Source of the DNA: Arthrobacter pascens
GTDB taxonomy: Bacteria > Actinomycetota > Actinomycetes > Actinomycetales > Micrococcaceae
Reading direction: 5' to 3'
NCBI RefSeq assembly: GCF_030816475.1
Contig: NZ_JAUSXF010000001.1
Span: forward strand, 620,001 to 684,000
DNA: 64,000 nucleotides
Positions 8,116 to 17,565 of this stretch are shown here, piece after piece. Every line of letters starts with the position of its first letter. The stretch's first letter is position 1. Made by a program: the position numbers and the translations under genes. Below the pieces are notes generated by a model that saw only the letters and a program-made list of their open reading frames with translations, ran no database searches and was not told the DNA's origin.

Positions 8116-10221
8116 ATGAACTACGTTCTCGCCATTGATGTCGGGACCAGTTTCACTGCGGCCGCTGTAGCCCGACTTGACCGGAACGCCCGGCCTGTTC
8201 CGGAGAGCCTACCACTGGGCCTCCGTGGAACGGCAGTCCCGTCCGTGGTGTATTACCCCCAGGAGGGACCCATCCTTGTGGGAGAAGCCGCGGAGCGACG
8301 CGGCCTCGATTCCCCCGAGCGTGTGGTGCGTGAATTCAAACGCCGGGTGGGTGACGCAGTACCGATCTGCGTCGGCACGATGTCACTTGCCGCCGAAGAT
8401 GTTTTCGCCACGATGGCCCGATGGGTCGCTGACCGCGCTGAAGAGCGCGAGGGAGCGCCGCCGTCGCGGATTGTCATGTCCCATCCTGCCTCCTGGGGTG
8501 GGCATCGCACCGCCCTTATCCTCGATGCCCTGGCCGCGAAGGGCCTTGCCGACGTCGATCTGATCACCGAACCGGAGGCGGCGGCACTGCACTACGCCTC
8601 CCAGGTGCGGGTGGAGGACGGGAGCACTATCGGGGTCTACGACCTTGGCGGCGGAACCTTTGACACCGCGGTCCTGAGGAAGGCAACCGCCGGCCGTTTT
8701 GAATTCCTGGGGCGGCCGGAAGGTATTGAAGGGCTGGGCGGCGCCGATTTCGACGCCGCTGTCTTCGGTCATGTCGCGGAGCACGCAGGAGCGGCCCTGG
8801 CCGGCGTGGACCATGACATGCCTGGAGCACTTGCGGCGCTGGCCCGGCTGCGGCGGGAATGCGTTGAAGCCAAGGAAGCGCTCTCTTCCGACACTGAGGC
8901 AAGCATCTCGGTGTTCCTGCCCGGAATCCAGCAGCAGGTACGCCTGGTCAGGGCTGAATTCGAGGCGATGATCGAGGGCCCTATCCGCGAGACGGTGGAC
9001 GCCTTGGAAAGTTCGCTCCAGGACGTTGGGCTGACAGCCGGGGACTTGTCTGCCGTGCTGCTGATCGGCGGGTCCTCCCGCATACCACTGGTGGCGCAGC
9101 TCATTTCGCAGCAGCTGGACCGTCCCATAGCCGTTGATGCTGATCCCAAGTCGTCGATCTGCCTGGGGGCTGCCGTCTCCGCGCTGGGCGCAGAGGCGCC
9201 GGCCGCTGCCGAACTTGTTGCCGCGGCGGGGGTTCCCGTAACCGACAACGCAAGCCCGCACGCCAGCTGGTCCCGGAAACCTGCAGGCATGCCGCGTGTC
9301 CTGTCGGACGGCAAAGCCGATGGCCCGGAGCAACACCATCCAGGGCACAGGCCGCACCGCGGCACCCAAGTCCAGAAGCCCACGGTGCGGGTGACAACGG
9401 CAGCCGCAGCTGCGGCCCTCTTCACGGTGCTTACAGCCACAGCGGCCCAGAGCCCTGAGGGGCTGGGACAGCTCTCGTCTATCTTTGTGCCGCCTGCCGC
9501 GGACGCGTCGAAGGACAGCGGGGCCGCCCCGGCCCTTTCCCCTGCCGTTGGAGGCGGCGAGGATACCAGTATTGGGGCAGGCGTCCCTGCAACCGGGATC
9601 GAGGCAAGCGGACAACAGGGCACGGGCAACCTTCCCGGCGCAACCGGGATCGCGATGGCGATCCCGACGGCCGGCCTGCAATCGTGGGCAGGATCGGGCC
9701 AGGCGGCAGGCTCAACACCCCAAATCGGAGTAGCAGCAGCCGGCAACGAGAACTCACAGACCACTGACGGCTCCGCGGCGCAAACTCCCGATCAGGCCGG
9801 TACAACTGCTGATCCTGCCGGCTCGCCCACGGATTCCGACCCTGCTCCCGGCACGTCCACCCCCACCGATCCAGCTTCCGAGCCGGGGCCGGAACCTTCG
9901 GATCCGGCTCCCGCGCCTGACCCCATGTCGGAGCCCGCACCCGAGCCGACACCTGAGCCGACCCCGCAGCCGACGCCTGAGCCGGCCCCGGAGCCGACGC
10001 CTGAGCCGGCCCCGCAGCCGACGCCGGTACCGACCCCTGAGCCGACGCCTGAACCGACCCCGCAGCCGACGCCCGTACCGACCCCTGAGCCGACAATTCC
10101 CGAACCGACTATCGACCCGACAGCTGAACCCTCACCCACCCCGGAACCTTCAGTCGACGTTCCCACCACCGAGACATCCACTGCAGCTGACGCAGCCCTC
10201 CCGACCGAAGCGGCGGCCTGA
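8116..10221 (+). CDS. Hsp70 (DnaK-like) protein with transmembrane segment and Pro/Glu/Thr-rich tail
   Basis: A 701-residue protein. Residues 1 to about 380 form an actin/Hsp70-type ATPase: phosphate-1 motif [15 protein letters not shown], phosphate-2 motif [13 protein letters not shown] (near residue 176) and adenosine motif [12 protein letters not shown] (near 314). The DnaK peptide-binding domain is missing. A linker leads to an Ala-rich hydrophobic segment (about 425-444, [19 protein letters not shown]) and then a tail of over 250 residues with [15 protein letters not shown] repeats (about 605-668). The likely topology is ATPase inside, tail outside. ATG at 8116 is chosen because homology begins there and the 24 upstream codons show none. 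The LuxR gene follows 2 bp later, so the two are co-transcribed; function as sensor or chaperone is inferred. Confidence 0.85.
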   Translation: MNYVLAIDVGTSFTAAAVARLDRNARPVPESLPLGLRGTAVPSVVYYPQEGPILVGEAAERRGLDSPERVVREFKRRVGDAVPICVGTMSLAAEDVFATMARWVADRAEEREGAPPSRIVMSHPASWGGHRTALILDALAAKGLADVDLITEPEAAALHYASQVRVEDGSTIGVYDLGGGTFDTAVLRKATAGRFEFLGRPEGIEGLGGADFDAAVFGHVAEHAGAALAGVDHDMPGALAALARLRRECVEAKEALSSDTEASISVFLPGIQQQVRLVRAEFEAMIEGPIRETVDALESSLQDVGLTAGDLSAVLLIGGSSRIPLVAQLISQQLDRPIAVDADPKSSICLGAAVSALGAEAPAAAELVAAAGVPVTDNASPHASWSRKPAGMPRVLSDGKADGPEQHHPGHRPHRGTQVQKPTVRVTTAAAAAALFTVLTATAAQSPEGLGQLSSIFVPPAADASKDSGAAPALSPAVGGGEDTSIGAGVPATGIEASGQQGTGNLPGATGIAMAIPTAGLQSWAGSGQAAGSTPQIGVAAAGNENSQTTDGSAAQTPDQAGTTADPAGSPTDSDPAPGTSTPTDPASEPGPEPSDPAPAPDPMSEPAPEPTPEPTPQPTPEPAPEPTPEPAPQPTPVPTPEPTPEPTPQPTPVPTPEPTIPEPTIDPTAEPSPTPEPSVDVPTTETSTAADAALPTEAAA

Positions 10222-10223
10222 GG

Positions 10224-12257
10224 ATGAACGGGAATCACATGCATCCGCCGTCGCACCATAGTGCGGAGTACATGGCGCAGCGCCTGCAGGGCGAAAACGC
10301 GGCCGTCAGGGAACTCCTGCTCGCCTTGTCCGTTGGATTTGCCCTTCCGGGCCCCCTGCCGCAGGCGCTGGAACGCAAGCTGGACGGCGACGAAGTGGAG
10401 AGCCTTGCAGCGCTGGTTGCGAAGGCAGAGTCAGCCGGCCTCCTGCAGCCGGACGGAACCGTAGTGGGTCCGGTGCAGCATTCGCTCCTGACCGTCACTC
10501 CGACCGCGCGCGTGCATGCATTGCAGCGCGAACTCGTCGGAAGGTTCGCTGCGGAACGCAGGCCGCTGGGAGACTTCGCGCGGGACCTGGCACGGAGCGG
10601 ACTGGCCGATCCCCGCGTGGCGGCGGAGCTCGAAAAGACTGCTGACAAAGCACTTGAACGCGAGCCCGCGCTGGCAGTCCAAATCTATGACGAAGCATTG
10701 TTGGCCGGAGCCGATGAGATGGCAACGGCTGCCCGCCGGGCCCAGGCTGCTGCCGCTGCCGGAGATCTCGATGCCGCCGGCCGGATCGTTGACTCGCTCC
10801 TAGTCAGCGTCGATCCGCCGGACCTCGTGCGCGGAGTGGATGTTGCGGCCGCAGTGTGGGCCCACCGGGGAATGCTGGCCCGCAGCGCAGACGTGTACAG
10901 CTGGCTGGGCCGGGCCAGGGTAGGCCAATCGGCACCGCTGGCTGCTGTTGCGATGATCGGCTGCGGCAACCGGTCCGGGGCGGAAGCGATATTCCCTTCC
11001 GATCCGGCGGCGGCGTCGCCCACGCTACTGGCCGTCGCCCTGACGCAGATGGGCCAGGGCATCCTCGAATCGCTTGGGACCGAGCCGCAGCATGCCCTTC
11101 CCGTCTTGATCCATGCCTCGGACATGCTCAATGCCTCAGGCTCGGCCCACGCTCTCCCGGACACTCCCGCTGCGCTCGCTGCATTGCTTGCCATGCATGG
11201 CGGGGAGCCCCGCCTCGCTGAGACCATTCTTCGTGCCGCCGTTGCTGCCGGCCAGGGCGGTCATGCCGCCAAACCCCGTCTCTTTCTGCTCCAGGCCTGG
11301 TCCGCCATGCAGCAGGACAATCCTGAGGAAGCCCGCCTGGCGATCAACGAGGCCATGAAAGTAAATCCCTGGGCTTTGGTGCCCCGGGATGAATTCCTGT
11401 GTGCGGCACTTGAAGTGGGCCTTGCCCGGCGGAGCGGCGAAGTCCACGAACTTGTCATGGCGTGGGAGCGGGCCAGGGAGGCGATGCTGCACACCTCCGT
11501 TGACCTGTACAGCCTCCTGCCATGGGGCGAACTCATGGTCGCCGCCGCCCGGCTACGGGAAAGCAAGCGGGTAGCGCACTATCTGGAGGAGGCGTGGGCC
11601 CTGCTGGCAAAGCTTGGTGAACCGCCGCTCTGGGCCGTGCCCCTTCACTGGGCGGCCGTCCAGGCCGCATTGTTGACCGAGAGCCCGGCTGACCTGGCCC
11701 CGCACGCCGCAGCCCTGGTGCGGGCGGCAGAACACAGCCACCTCGCCTTTGTGCTTGCGGCAGCGGGCAAAGCCTGGGTGTCCGTCCTGGCCGGACAGTT
11801 CAACGCCGCGCATGTGGAAGCGGCGGCCCGCGGGCTGAGCAAAATAGGAATGCCGTGGGAGGGTGCACGCCTGGCAGGGCATGCCGCCGCCCGCGCAGAC
11901 GAGCGCAAGGACATGATGAGCCTGCTCGCCTGTGCCCGCGACCTTCATCCGCAGGGAAATTCGGCTGTAGTGACCCCGGCAGGACCGCCGGCCGGCCGCA
12001 AGCTCACCCCGCCTGACAACAACCCCGGCATGCGGTCGCAGTCTGCCGGACTCAGTGAACGCGAAAAAGATGTGGCAAGGCTAGTCCTTGAAGGCAAGAC
12101 ATATCGGGAAATCGGGGAAGCCATTTACATCTCCCCCCGGACCGCCGAGCACCATGTTGCCCGGATGCGCGCCCGGCTCGGTGCGCAAAACCGCTCGGAT
12201 CTCCTGGTCCGGTTACGGCTGGCACTAGGGGCAACGCCTGAGGATTCTGATGAATAG
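10224..12257 (+). CDS. LuxR-family transcriptional regulator (LAL-like, without ATPase domain)
   Basis: A 677-residue regulator. The C terminus (about 606-672) is a clear LuxR/GerE helix-turn-helix: LSEREKDVARLVLEGKTYRE followed by IGEAIYISPRTAEHHVARMR. The large N-terminal part is helical and Ala/Leu-rich, like the TPR-type region of LAL/MalT regulators, but no Walker A motif is visible, so it lacks the usual nucleotide switch. It starts 2 bp after the Hsp70-like gene, which may supply the ATP-dependent input. It lies directly upstream of the IniB/dynamin genes and their CCCCTAACGG repeats and is the obvious candidate activator. In mycobacteria the iniBAC operon is likewise linked to a LuxR-type regulator (IniR); the parallel is inference. 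Confidence 0.85.
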   Translation: MNGNHMHPPSHHSAEYMAQRLQGENAAVRELLLALSVGFALPGPLPQALERKLDGDEVESLAALVAKAESAGLLQPDGTVVGPVQHSLLTVTPTARVHALQRELVGRFAAERRPLGDFARDLARSGLADPRVAAELEKTADKALEREPALAVQIYDEALLAGADEMATAARRAQAAAAAGDLDAAGRIVDSLLVSVDPPDLVRGVDVAAAVWAHRGMLARSADVYSWLGRARVGQSAPLAAVAMIGCGNRSGAEAIFPSDPAAASPTLLAVALTQMGQGILESLGTEPQHALPVLIHASDMLNASGSAHALPDTPAALAALLAMHGGEPRLAETILRAAVAAGQGGHAAKPRLFLLQAWSAMQQDNPEEARLAINEAMKVNPWALVPRDEFLCAALEVGLARRSGEVHELVMAWERAREAMLHTSVDLYSLLPWGELMVAAARLRESKRVAHYLEEAWALLAKLGEPPLWAVPLHWAAVQAALLTESPADLAPHAAALVRAAEHSHLAFVLAAAGKAWVSVLAGQFNAAHVEAAARGLSKIGMPWEGARLAGHAAARADERKDMMSLLACARDLHPQGNSAVVTPAGPPAGRKLTPPDNNPGMRSQSAGLSEREKDVARLVLEGKTYREIGEAIYISPRTAEHHVARMRARLGAQNRSDLLVRLRLALGATPEDSDE

Positions 12258-12268
12258 AGCATCCATTG

Positions 12269-12301
12269 CCCCTAACGGGAGGGAACCCAATCCCCTAACG
12301 G
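12269..12301 (+). promoter_or_regulatory. Direct-repeat operator upstream of the IniB-like gene
   Basis: The 10-mer CCCCTAACGG occurs at 12269-12278 and 12292-12301, both times followed by a purine-rich base pair (GA or AG), with starts 23 bp apart (about two helical turns). It is in the 161-bp gap between the LuxR gene and the IniB-like gene. Tandem direct repeats upstream of a promoter are typical activator sites. A TACCTT hexamer at about 12353-12358 could be the -10; no clear -35 is seen. Confidence 0.5.
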
Positions 12302-12418
12302 AGGCCGGCCAGCAGGGGGACGCAACCCGATGCGGGGTCTCCGGCCGGAACCTTACCTTTGATTCAGGCCGGCAAGGACGCCGGGAGATCCACACGCCGG
12401 AGTAGTGAGGTCCAGCCG

Positions 12419-13429
12419 ATGCCAACTCTTGCAAGCCAACTTGTCCAGTTCCTGATGAGCCTGTTCAACAACCCCCATGCGGCCCAGGCTTTCCTGGCCG
12501 ATCCGGAGCAGGCCCTGTCGGACGCCGGGCTGGCTGACGTGTGCGCGGCAGATGTTGACGCGGCAATGCCTGTTGTGCTGGACTACGCCCCCATCACCAT
12601 CAGCGCCTCATCCTTTGACCGGCAGTACAACACCGGAGGAAACGGCGCTTGGACGGGCCACAACGGCGGCCATGGCTCAGGCTTCATACCTCCCCTGGCC
12701 GGGGGCGGCAGCGGGAACTATCTGAATGACCACGCCCAGACAGTGCAGCAGTTGCAGCAGGTAGTTAACAACTACTCCTACAGCTCAACTGTGGATGACC
12801 GGGACACCGTCACCGACCAGTCAGTCAATCAGAACATCTGGGCAGACGGCGACGTGAGCCAGTTCTTTGACAACCACGCCACCATCGCCCCGGGCGACCA
12901 TGCTATGGCCGCGGGCGACGACATCGACTTCGACGATTCTTTCAACGTCAGGGACTCCAGCAGCACAGACAATTCAGTGGACTACTCGACAGACTACTCA
13001 GTGACGGCGGGCCGCGACGCCAATATCGGTACGACGGATGTGGATGTCGACTTTGGGGACGCCTTCAACACTGACAGCTCGATCGACGATTCCTTCAATA
13101 CCGATTTTGATCTGGACGTCGCCGACTCGTTCAACGACAGTTCCGATAACTCCGCAGACAACTCCAATAACTCCGTCGACACCTATGCAGACCTGGAGGA
13201 TGTCGGCAATACAGACAACTCAGTTATCAACTCAGTTAGCAGCACGGTTGACAATTCCGTGGAGTTGGAGAACGTTGGCAACACGGATAACTCCGTTGCT
13301 GTTGATATGGAGTTCGAGGACTTCGACAACACGTACACGGACGAGTCCGTCACGGTCGGCCACATGGAGGACAACGTCGTAGCGGCGGTTGACGATGTCG
13401 CAGCAGTGGACAACGAAGGGGAGTTCTAA
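12419..13429 (+). CDS. IniB-like protein with acidic Asp/Asn/Ser-rich repeat region
   Basis: A 336-residue protein. The N terminus (LVQFLMSLFNNPHAAQAFLA followed by DPEQALSDAGL) resembles the start of mycobacterial IniB (Rv0341). After a Gly-rich linker the rest is strongly acidic, with irregular repeats built on D-N-S, D-D-S-F-N and V-G-N-T-D-N-S. Base composition dips here because of the many GAC/AAC/TCC codons. There is no signal peptide or membrane segment. The start at 12419 is supported by GTGAGG nine bases upstream. It is first of three genes with two dynamin-like GTPases, as in iniBAC, an operon induced by cell-wall inhibitors in mycobacteria. The molecular role of IniB is unknown. 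Confidence 0.8.
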   Translation: MPTLASQLVQFLMSLFNNPHAAQAFLADPEQALSDAGLADVCAADVDAAMPVVLDYAPITISASSFDRQYNTGGNGAWTGHNGGHGSGFIPPLAGGGSGNYLNDHAQTVQQLQQVVNNYSYSSTVDDRDTVTDQSVNQNIWADGDVSQFFDNHATIAPGDHAMAAGDDIDFDDSFNVRDSSSTDNSVDYSTDYSVTAGRDANIGTTDVDVDFGDAFNTDSSIDDSFNTDFDLDVADSFNDSSDNSADNSNNSVDTYADLEDVGNTDNSVINSVSSTVDNSVELENVGNTDNSVAVDMEFEDFDNTYTDESVTVGHMEDNVVAAVDDVAAVDNEGEF

Positions 13430-13532
13430 AGCAGTCCCATGACAGCCAAGTGACCCGGTGACGATGACCGGCAGGTGGCCAAGCGCCCTGCCGGCAGATG
13501 CATGATCCATACCTGCGAGCCCAAGGAAGACA

Positions 13533-15419
13533 ATGTCGGATGAACTGGTGAAGCTGGTGGAGCAAGGCATAGCGCTGGTGGGGACTGGGGACCGGGCCGA
13601 TCTTCGCCGGCGTCTGGACCAGACACTTGGCCGGCTGCGGGATCCGAGCATCCGCGTGATTGTGGTGGGGGAATTCAAGCAGGGCAAGAGCAAGCTCATC
13701 AATGCCCTCGTCAACGCGCCCGTCTGTCCTGTCGACGACGACATCGCCACTTCCGTACCCACCATCGTCAGGCACGGTGAATCGGCGTCGGCTGCTGTCC
13801 TGATCCCGCGGCGGGACAACGAACCCGGCGACGACGGCGTGGAACGCCAGTCCATCAACATCCCCGATCTGGCTTCCTACGTTTCGGAACGGGGGAACCC
13901 GGGAAACGCCAGGCAACTGGTGGCAGCTGAAGTGTTCCTTCCCCGCAAGGTGCTGGCCGGAGGCCTGACGCTGATCGATTCCCCGGGCGTTGGCGGACTG
14001 GGTTCGTCGCACACCCTGACCACACTGACGGCCTTGCCTTCGGCGGACGCACTGCTCCTGGTGTCCGACGCGTCCCAGGAGTACACCGAGCCTGAACTCC
14101 GGTTCCTTCGCCAGGCCATGAGGATCACCCCCAATGCCGTGGGAGTCCTGTCCAAGACCGATCTGTACCCGGACTGGCGCCGCGTCGCCGAAGCGGACAG
14201 GGCCCACCTGGCGACAGTGGCTCCGGACATCCCGCTGATTCCGGTTTCGTCCGATCTCCGTCTGGAAGCAATCCGTCTCCAGGACGGTGAACTGAACGCG
14301 GAATCCGGCTTCCCTGCCTTGATGACCCACCTCCGTGTCGAAATTGTGGGAAAGGCGGAGAGGATCCAGCGGCGCTCCGTGAGCCAGGACGTTCTTTCGG
14401 TCACCGAGCACCTTCGAATGTCCCTGCAGTCGGAGCTCGCTGCCCTTGAGGACCCCGAAGGCACCCCGCTGATGATCGAGGGGCTTGAAGCCGCCAAGGC
14501 ACAGGCCGATGAGCTCCGGAAGCGCTCGGCCCGCTGGCAGATCACGTTGAACGACGGCATCAGCGACCTCATTGCTGATATGGATTATGATCTGCGTGAC
14601 CGTCTGCGCAGCATTCAGCGGGAGGCGGAGGCGGCCATCGACCTGGGCGACCCGAGCCCTACCTGGCCGCAGTTCTCACAGTGGCTGGAAGAGTGCGTGG
14701 CCGCAGCGATATCGGACACCTTTGTGTGGACCAGCGAACGGGCGCAATGGCTCGCGGCGCAGGTGGCCGAGCACTTTTCGGAGGACGAGGTGGCCTTGCC
14801 CGTGCTCCATGTTGCGGACGCGGGAGACGCTCTGGATCCCGTCGACGACATGCCGGGGTTGGACTCAGGACGCATCAATCCGGTCCAAAAGCTCCTGATC
14901 GGTATGCGGGGATCTTACGGCGGAGTGCTGATGTTCGGCCTGCTGACGGGCATTTTCGGAATGGCGCTGATTAATCCGGTGTCTGTCGGAGCGGGCCTGC
15001 TGCTGGGGCGCAAGGCGTACCGGGAGGATAAGGAGGCGCGCCTCAAGCGTCGGCAGGCCGAGGCCAAGGCGCTGGTGCGGCGGCAGGTTGACGACGTTGT
15101 CTTCCAGGCCGGGAAGCAGCTTAAGGACAGGCTCCGACTGGTCCAGCGCTCCACCCGGGACCATTTCACAGAGATTGCCGAGGAGCACCACAGGTCCCTG
15201 GCAGACTCAGTGGCGGCAGCCCAAAAGGCCGCCGCCGCGTACACCCTCGAAAAAGACATGCGCATCCGGGAGATCAGGGCGGAGCTGAAGAAGGTCGATG
15301 CCCTGAACCGTGCCGCCCGGCAGCTTGCCGAGGGACCAGCCCGGGGACGGCCGGCGGGAAGACACCCGCCGGATCCGGCGGACCCGGCGGAAGCACCTGA
15401 ATCGGCGGCGGCGGGATGA
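13533..15419 (+). CDS. Dynamin-like GTPase, IniA-type
   Basis: A 628-residue bacterial dynamin-like protein. The G domain has G1 GEFKQGKSK (near residue 46), the switch I threonine in DDIATSVPT, G3 DSPGVGG and G4 SKTD. A long helical region follows, with a hydrophobic pair of segments near 465-490 (GVLMFGLLTGIFGMALINPV) and then a charged coiled region, a layout that fits membrane binding by the tip of a dynamin stalk. Mycobacterial IniA has membrane-fission activity and is linked to tolerance of cell-wall drugs; transfer of that role is inference. CAAGGAAGACA precedes the ATG. The stop overlaps the next start (ATGA), so the two GTPases are translationally coupled. Confidence 0.87.
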   Translation: MSDELVKLVEQGIALVGTGDRADLRRRLDQTLGRLRDPSIRVIVVGEFKQGKSKLINALVNAPVCPVDDDIATSVPTIVRHGESASAAVLIPRRDNEPGDDGVERQSINIPDLASYVSERGNPGNARQLVAAEVFLPRKVLAGGLTLIDSPGVGGLGSSHTLTTLTALPSADALLLVSDASQEYTEPELRFLRQAMRITPNAVGVLSKTDLYPDWRRVAEADRAHLATVAPDIPLIPVSSDLRLEAIRLQDGELNAESGFPALMTHLRVEIVGKAERIQRRSVSQDVLSVTEHLRMSLQSELAALEDPEGTPLMIEGLEAAKAQADELRKRSARWQITLNDGISDLIADMDYDLRDRLRSIQREAEAAIDLGDPSPTWPQFSQWLEECVAAAISDTFVWTSERAQWLAAQVAEHFSEDEVALPVLHVADAGDALDPVDDMPGLDSGRINPVQKLLIGMRGSYGGVLMFGLLTGIFGMALINPVSVGAGLLLGRKAYREDKEARLKRRQAEAKALVRRQVDDVVFQAGKQLKDRLRLVQRSTRDHFTEIAEEHHRSLADSVAAAQKAAAAYTLEKDMRIREIRAELKKVDALNRAARQLAEGPARGRPAGRHPPDPADPAEAPESAAAG

Positions 15420-16900
15420 GGGACTCACCCGCCAGGGGTGCGGCGGCCCTGGTCCAGGAAGCCCTTGCCGTATACTCCAACGACGCAGCCGCGACGCAGG
15501 TTCTGGAGGGCTATGCCCGCAGGCTGGCTGAGCCGCTGCGCATCGCGGTGGCCGGGATGGTCAAGGCGGGCAAGTCCACGCTCCTGAATGCCATCATCGG
15601 CGAGGAAATCGCCCCGACGGACACCAGTGAATGCACACGCATCGTGACGTGGTACCAGTACGGGCACACTCCACGGATCACCCTGTACCCCTTGGCGGGG
15701 GAGCCGCGCGCGCTTCCGCTCCACCGAGTGGACGGGCGCCTGGTGTTCGGGCTGGGCGGCGAGCGGGCGGGGGACGTGGACCGGCTCGTGGTGGACTGGC
15801 CATCGCCAAGCCTGCGCGAAGCCACCCTCATTGACACCCCGGGGATCGCCTCGCTGTCCGAGGATGTGTCAGCCAGGTCCGCCAGCTTCCTGGCCCCTGG
15901 CGATGCACCGTCGCAGGCAGATGCCATCATCTACCTGATGCGGCATATGCATGCTTCGGACCTGCGGTTCCTGGAATCCTTCAGGGACACGGGGGCGGGA
16001 CGGTCGGGGACAGTGAATGCGGTGGCGGTGCTGTCACGGGCAGATGAGATCGGTGCGGGCCGGATCGATTCCCTTCTGTCCGCGGGGGACGTCGCCGAGA
16101 GGTACCGCCGGGACCACAGCTTGCGGAAGCTGGCATTGGGGGTGGTCCCGGTGGCCGGGCTGTTGGCCCAGAGTGCGCGCAGTATGCGCCAGTCTGACTT
16201 TGCGGCGCTGTCTGTCCTGGCTGAACTGGACAGGCCCGGGCGGGAACGGATGCTGCTCTCCGCGGACAGGTTCGTGCGGGCAAGCCAACCTCAGGCGCTC
16301 ACTCGGGAGGCCCGTGCCTCCCTCTTGCGGCGCTTCGGGCTCTTCGGAATCCGCCTGGCTGTTGTGCTCATCAGGGGCGGGATTACAGAGCCCACCGCCC
16401 TGGCCCATGATCTCGCCCGGCGCAGCGGCCTGGATGAGCTGCTGGATCTGGTGGGCCGCCAGTTCCTGTCCCGGTCCGATGCACTCAGGGCCCGCACCGT
16501 GCTGGTGGGCGTGGAAGCGCTGCTCCGCTCCGGACCACGCCCCGGTTCAGCACAGCTGACGGCATCCTTGGAACGCCTTCAGGCCAATGCCCACGAATTC
16601 CGCGAACTGCGGCTGCTGGCCACGTTGCGCACTACCGGCGTGTCGCTCAATGACGCACTCGCAGAAGAAGCAGAGAGGCTGATTGGCGGGCGGGGCCTCA
16701 GTGCGCAGCTCCGGCTGGGTCTGGGGCAGGACGCATCCCCGGACCAGGTCAGTGCCGAGGCCAGGCGATACCTGGACCGCTGGCGGGTGGTGGCCGAACA
16801 TCCGCTGACCGACCGACCCGGGGCAGAGGTATGCCGGATAGTGATGCGCAGCTGCGAAGGCATTCTCTCCGAACAATCCGCGCTGCAGGTGAACCGCTAG
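15416..16900 (+). CDS. Dynamin-like GTPase, IniC-type
   Basis: A 494-residue partner of the preceding GTPase. Seen: G1 GMVKAGKSTLLNAI (near residue 48), switch region TDTSECTRIV, G3 DTPGIAS, and a divergent G4, SRAD, instead of NKxD/SKTD. No convincing transmembrane pair is visible, unlike its partner, so it may act as a soluble subunit, as paired bacterial dynamins often do. It starts inside the previous stop. In mycobacteria IniC follows IniA in the same way. A Cys-containing C terminus ends 32 bp before a convergent gene. Confidence 0.85.
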   Translation: MRDSPARGAAALVQEALAVYSNDAAATQVLEGYARRLAEPLRIAVAGMVKAGKSTLLNAIIGEEIAPTDTSECTRIVTWYQYGHTPRITLYPLAGEPRALPLHRVDGRLVFGLGGERAGDVDRLVVDWPSPSLREATLIDTPGIASLSEDVSARSASFLAPGDAPSQADAIIYLMRHMHASDLRFLESFRDTGAGRSGTVNAVAVLSRADEIGAGRIDSLLSAGDVAERYRRDHSLRKLALGVVPVAGLLAQSARSMRQSDFAALSVLAELDRPGRERMLLSADRFVRASQPQALTREARASLLRRFGLFGIRLAVVLIRGGITEPTALAHDLARRSGLDELLDLVGRQFLSRSDALRARTVLVGVEALLRSGPRPGSAQLTASLERLQANAHEFRELRLLATLRTTGVSLNDALAEEAERLIGGRGLSAQLRLGLGQDASPDQVSAEARRYLDRWRVVAEHPLTDRPGAEVCRIVMRSCEGILSEQSALQVNR

Positions 16901-16932
16901 GCGGCCTGTCCGCAAATGACGCGGCCAGGGTC

Positions 16933-17505
16933 CTACTTCAGTCCGTCGGTATCGTGGCTGTCCGCTTCGCCGCCATGGTCTCCGGCAGCTTCGCCGGCCC
17001 CCGAACCCGGGCCCTTTCCGCCGGCGCCCCTGGTCCCCGAGCCCGACGCGTCTGAACTGCCTGGCCTTGAACTGCCGGGACCGGAACTGCTTGAGCTTGA
17101 ACTGCCGGGGCCGGAAACCCCTGTGCCGGTGCTGCCGGCTCCGGAACCCGCGGAGCCGGTGCCCTCGGCCGACTTCGCGGCTTGGGCTTCGAGCTCGTCC
17201 TTCAGCTTCTTGAGCCGCGCGGCTTCGGCCTGGTTTCGCCTGCGCAGTTCCAGGTTGCGGAGAAAGTCCGGATCGTCATCCGGGGCCGTCGGATGGCTGT
17301 AGCTCTGACGGACCGGCTCGGTGCCGCGGGGGCGGCCGATGAGGAGCCACAGGATTGCGCCCAAAACGGGCAGGATGATCATCACGATGATCCATGCGGG
17401 CTTGGAGATGCCCCTGGTCTGGCGTCCGTCAGTGCGGATCACGTCCACCAGTCCATACACGAAAATGGCGAGTACTGCGACGGCGAGAGCCACACGGAAG
17501 AGCAT
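16933..17505 (-). CDS. PLDc_N domain membrane protein with Gly/Ser/Pro-rich tail
   Basis: A 190-residue protein with two transmembrane helices near the N terminus (about 4-23 and 35-58, KPAWIIVMIILPVLGAILWL) separated by a short loop containing VDVIRTDGRQTRG; this is the phospholipase-D-nuclease N-terminal (PLDc_N) module, which here has no catalytic domain. A charged helical stretch (about 80-115) leads to a tail made of G-S-G, P-G-S-S units, probably disordered. Genes with this module are frequent beside menA and DUF4229 genes in actinobacteria, as here. Function unknown. Divergent from the gene at 17566, 60 bp between starts. Confidence 0.8.
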   Translation of the reverse strand: MLFRVALAVAVLAIFVYGLVDVIRTDGRQTRGISKPAWIIVMIILPVLGAILWLLIGRPRGTEPVRQSYSHPTAPDDDPDFLRNLELRRRNQAEAARLKKLKDELEAQAAKSAEGTGSAGSGAGSTGTGVSGPGSSSSSSSGPGSSRPGSSDASGSGTRGAGGKGPGSGAGEAAGDHGGEADSHDTDGLK

Positions 17506-17565
17506 GGCATTAAGTCTATCGTCCGCAGACGGCGGGCGTTCAGTGAGGGCCGCTAAACTTGGACG

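Noticed and set aside
8383..9681. Minus-strand frame of 432 codons opposite the Hsp70-like gene
   Set aside because: No recognisable domain, and the opposite strand encodes all Hsp70 ATPase motifs.
9930..10120. Regular short repeats that might suggest a CRISPR-like or satellite array
   Set aside because: They are in-frame codons for PEPTPEP/PQPTP repeats with no spacers of constant length.
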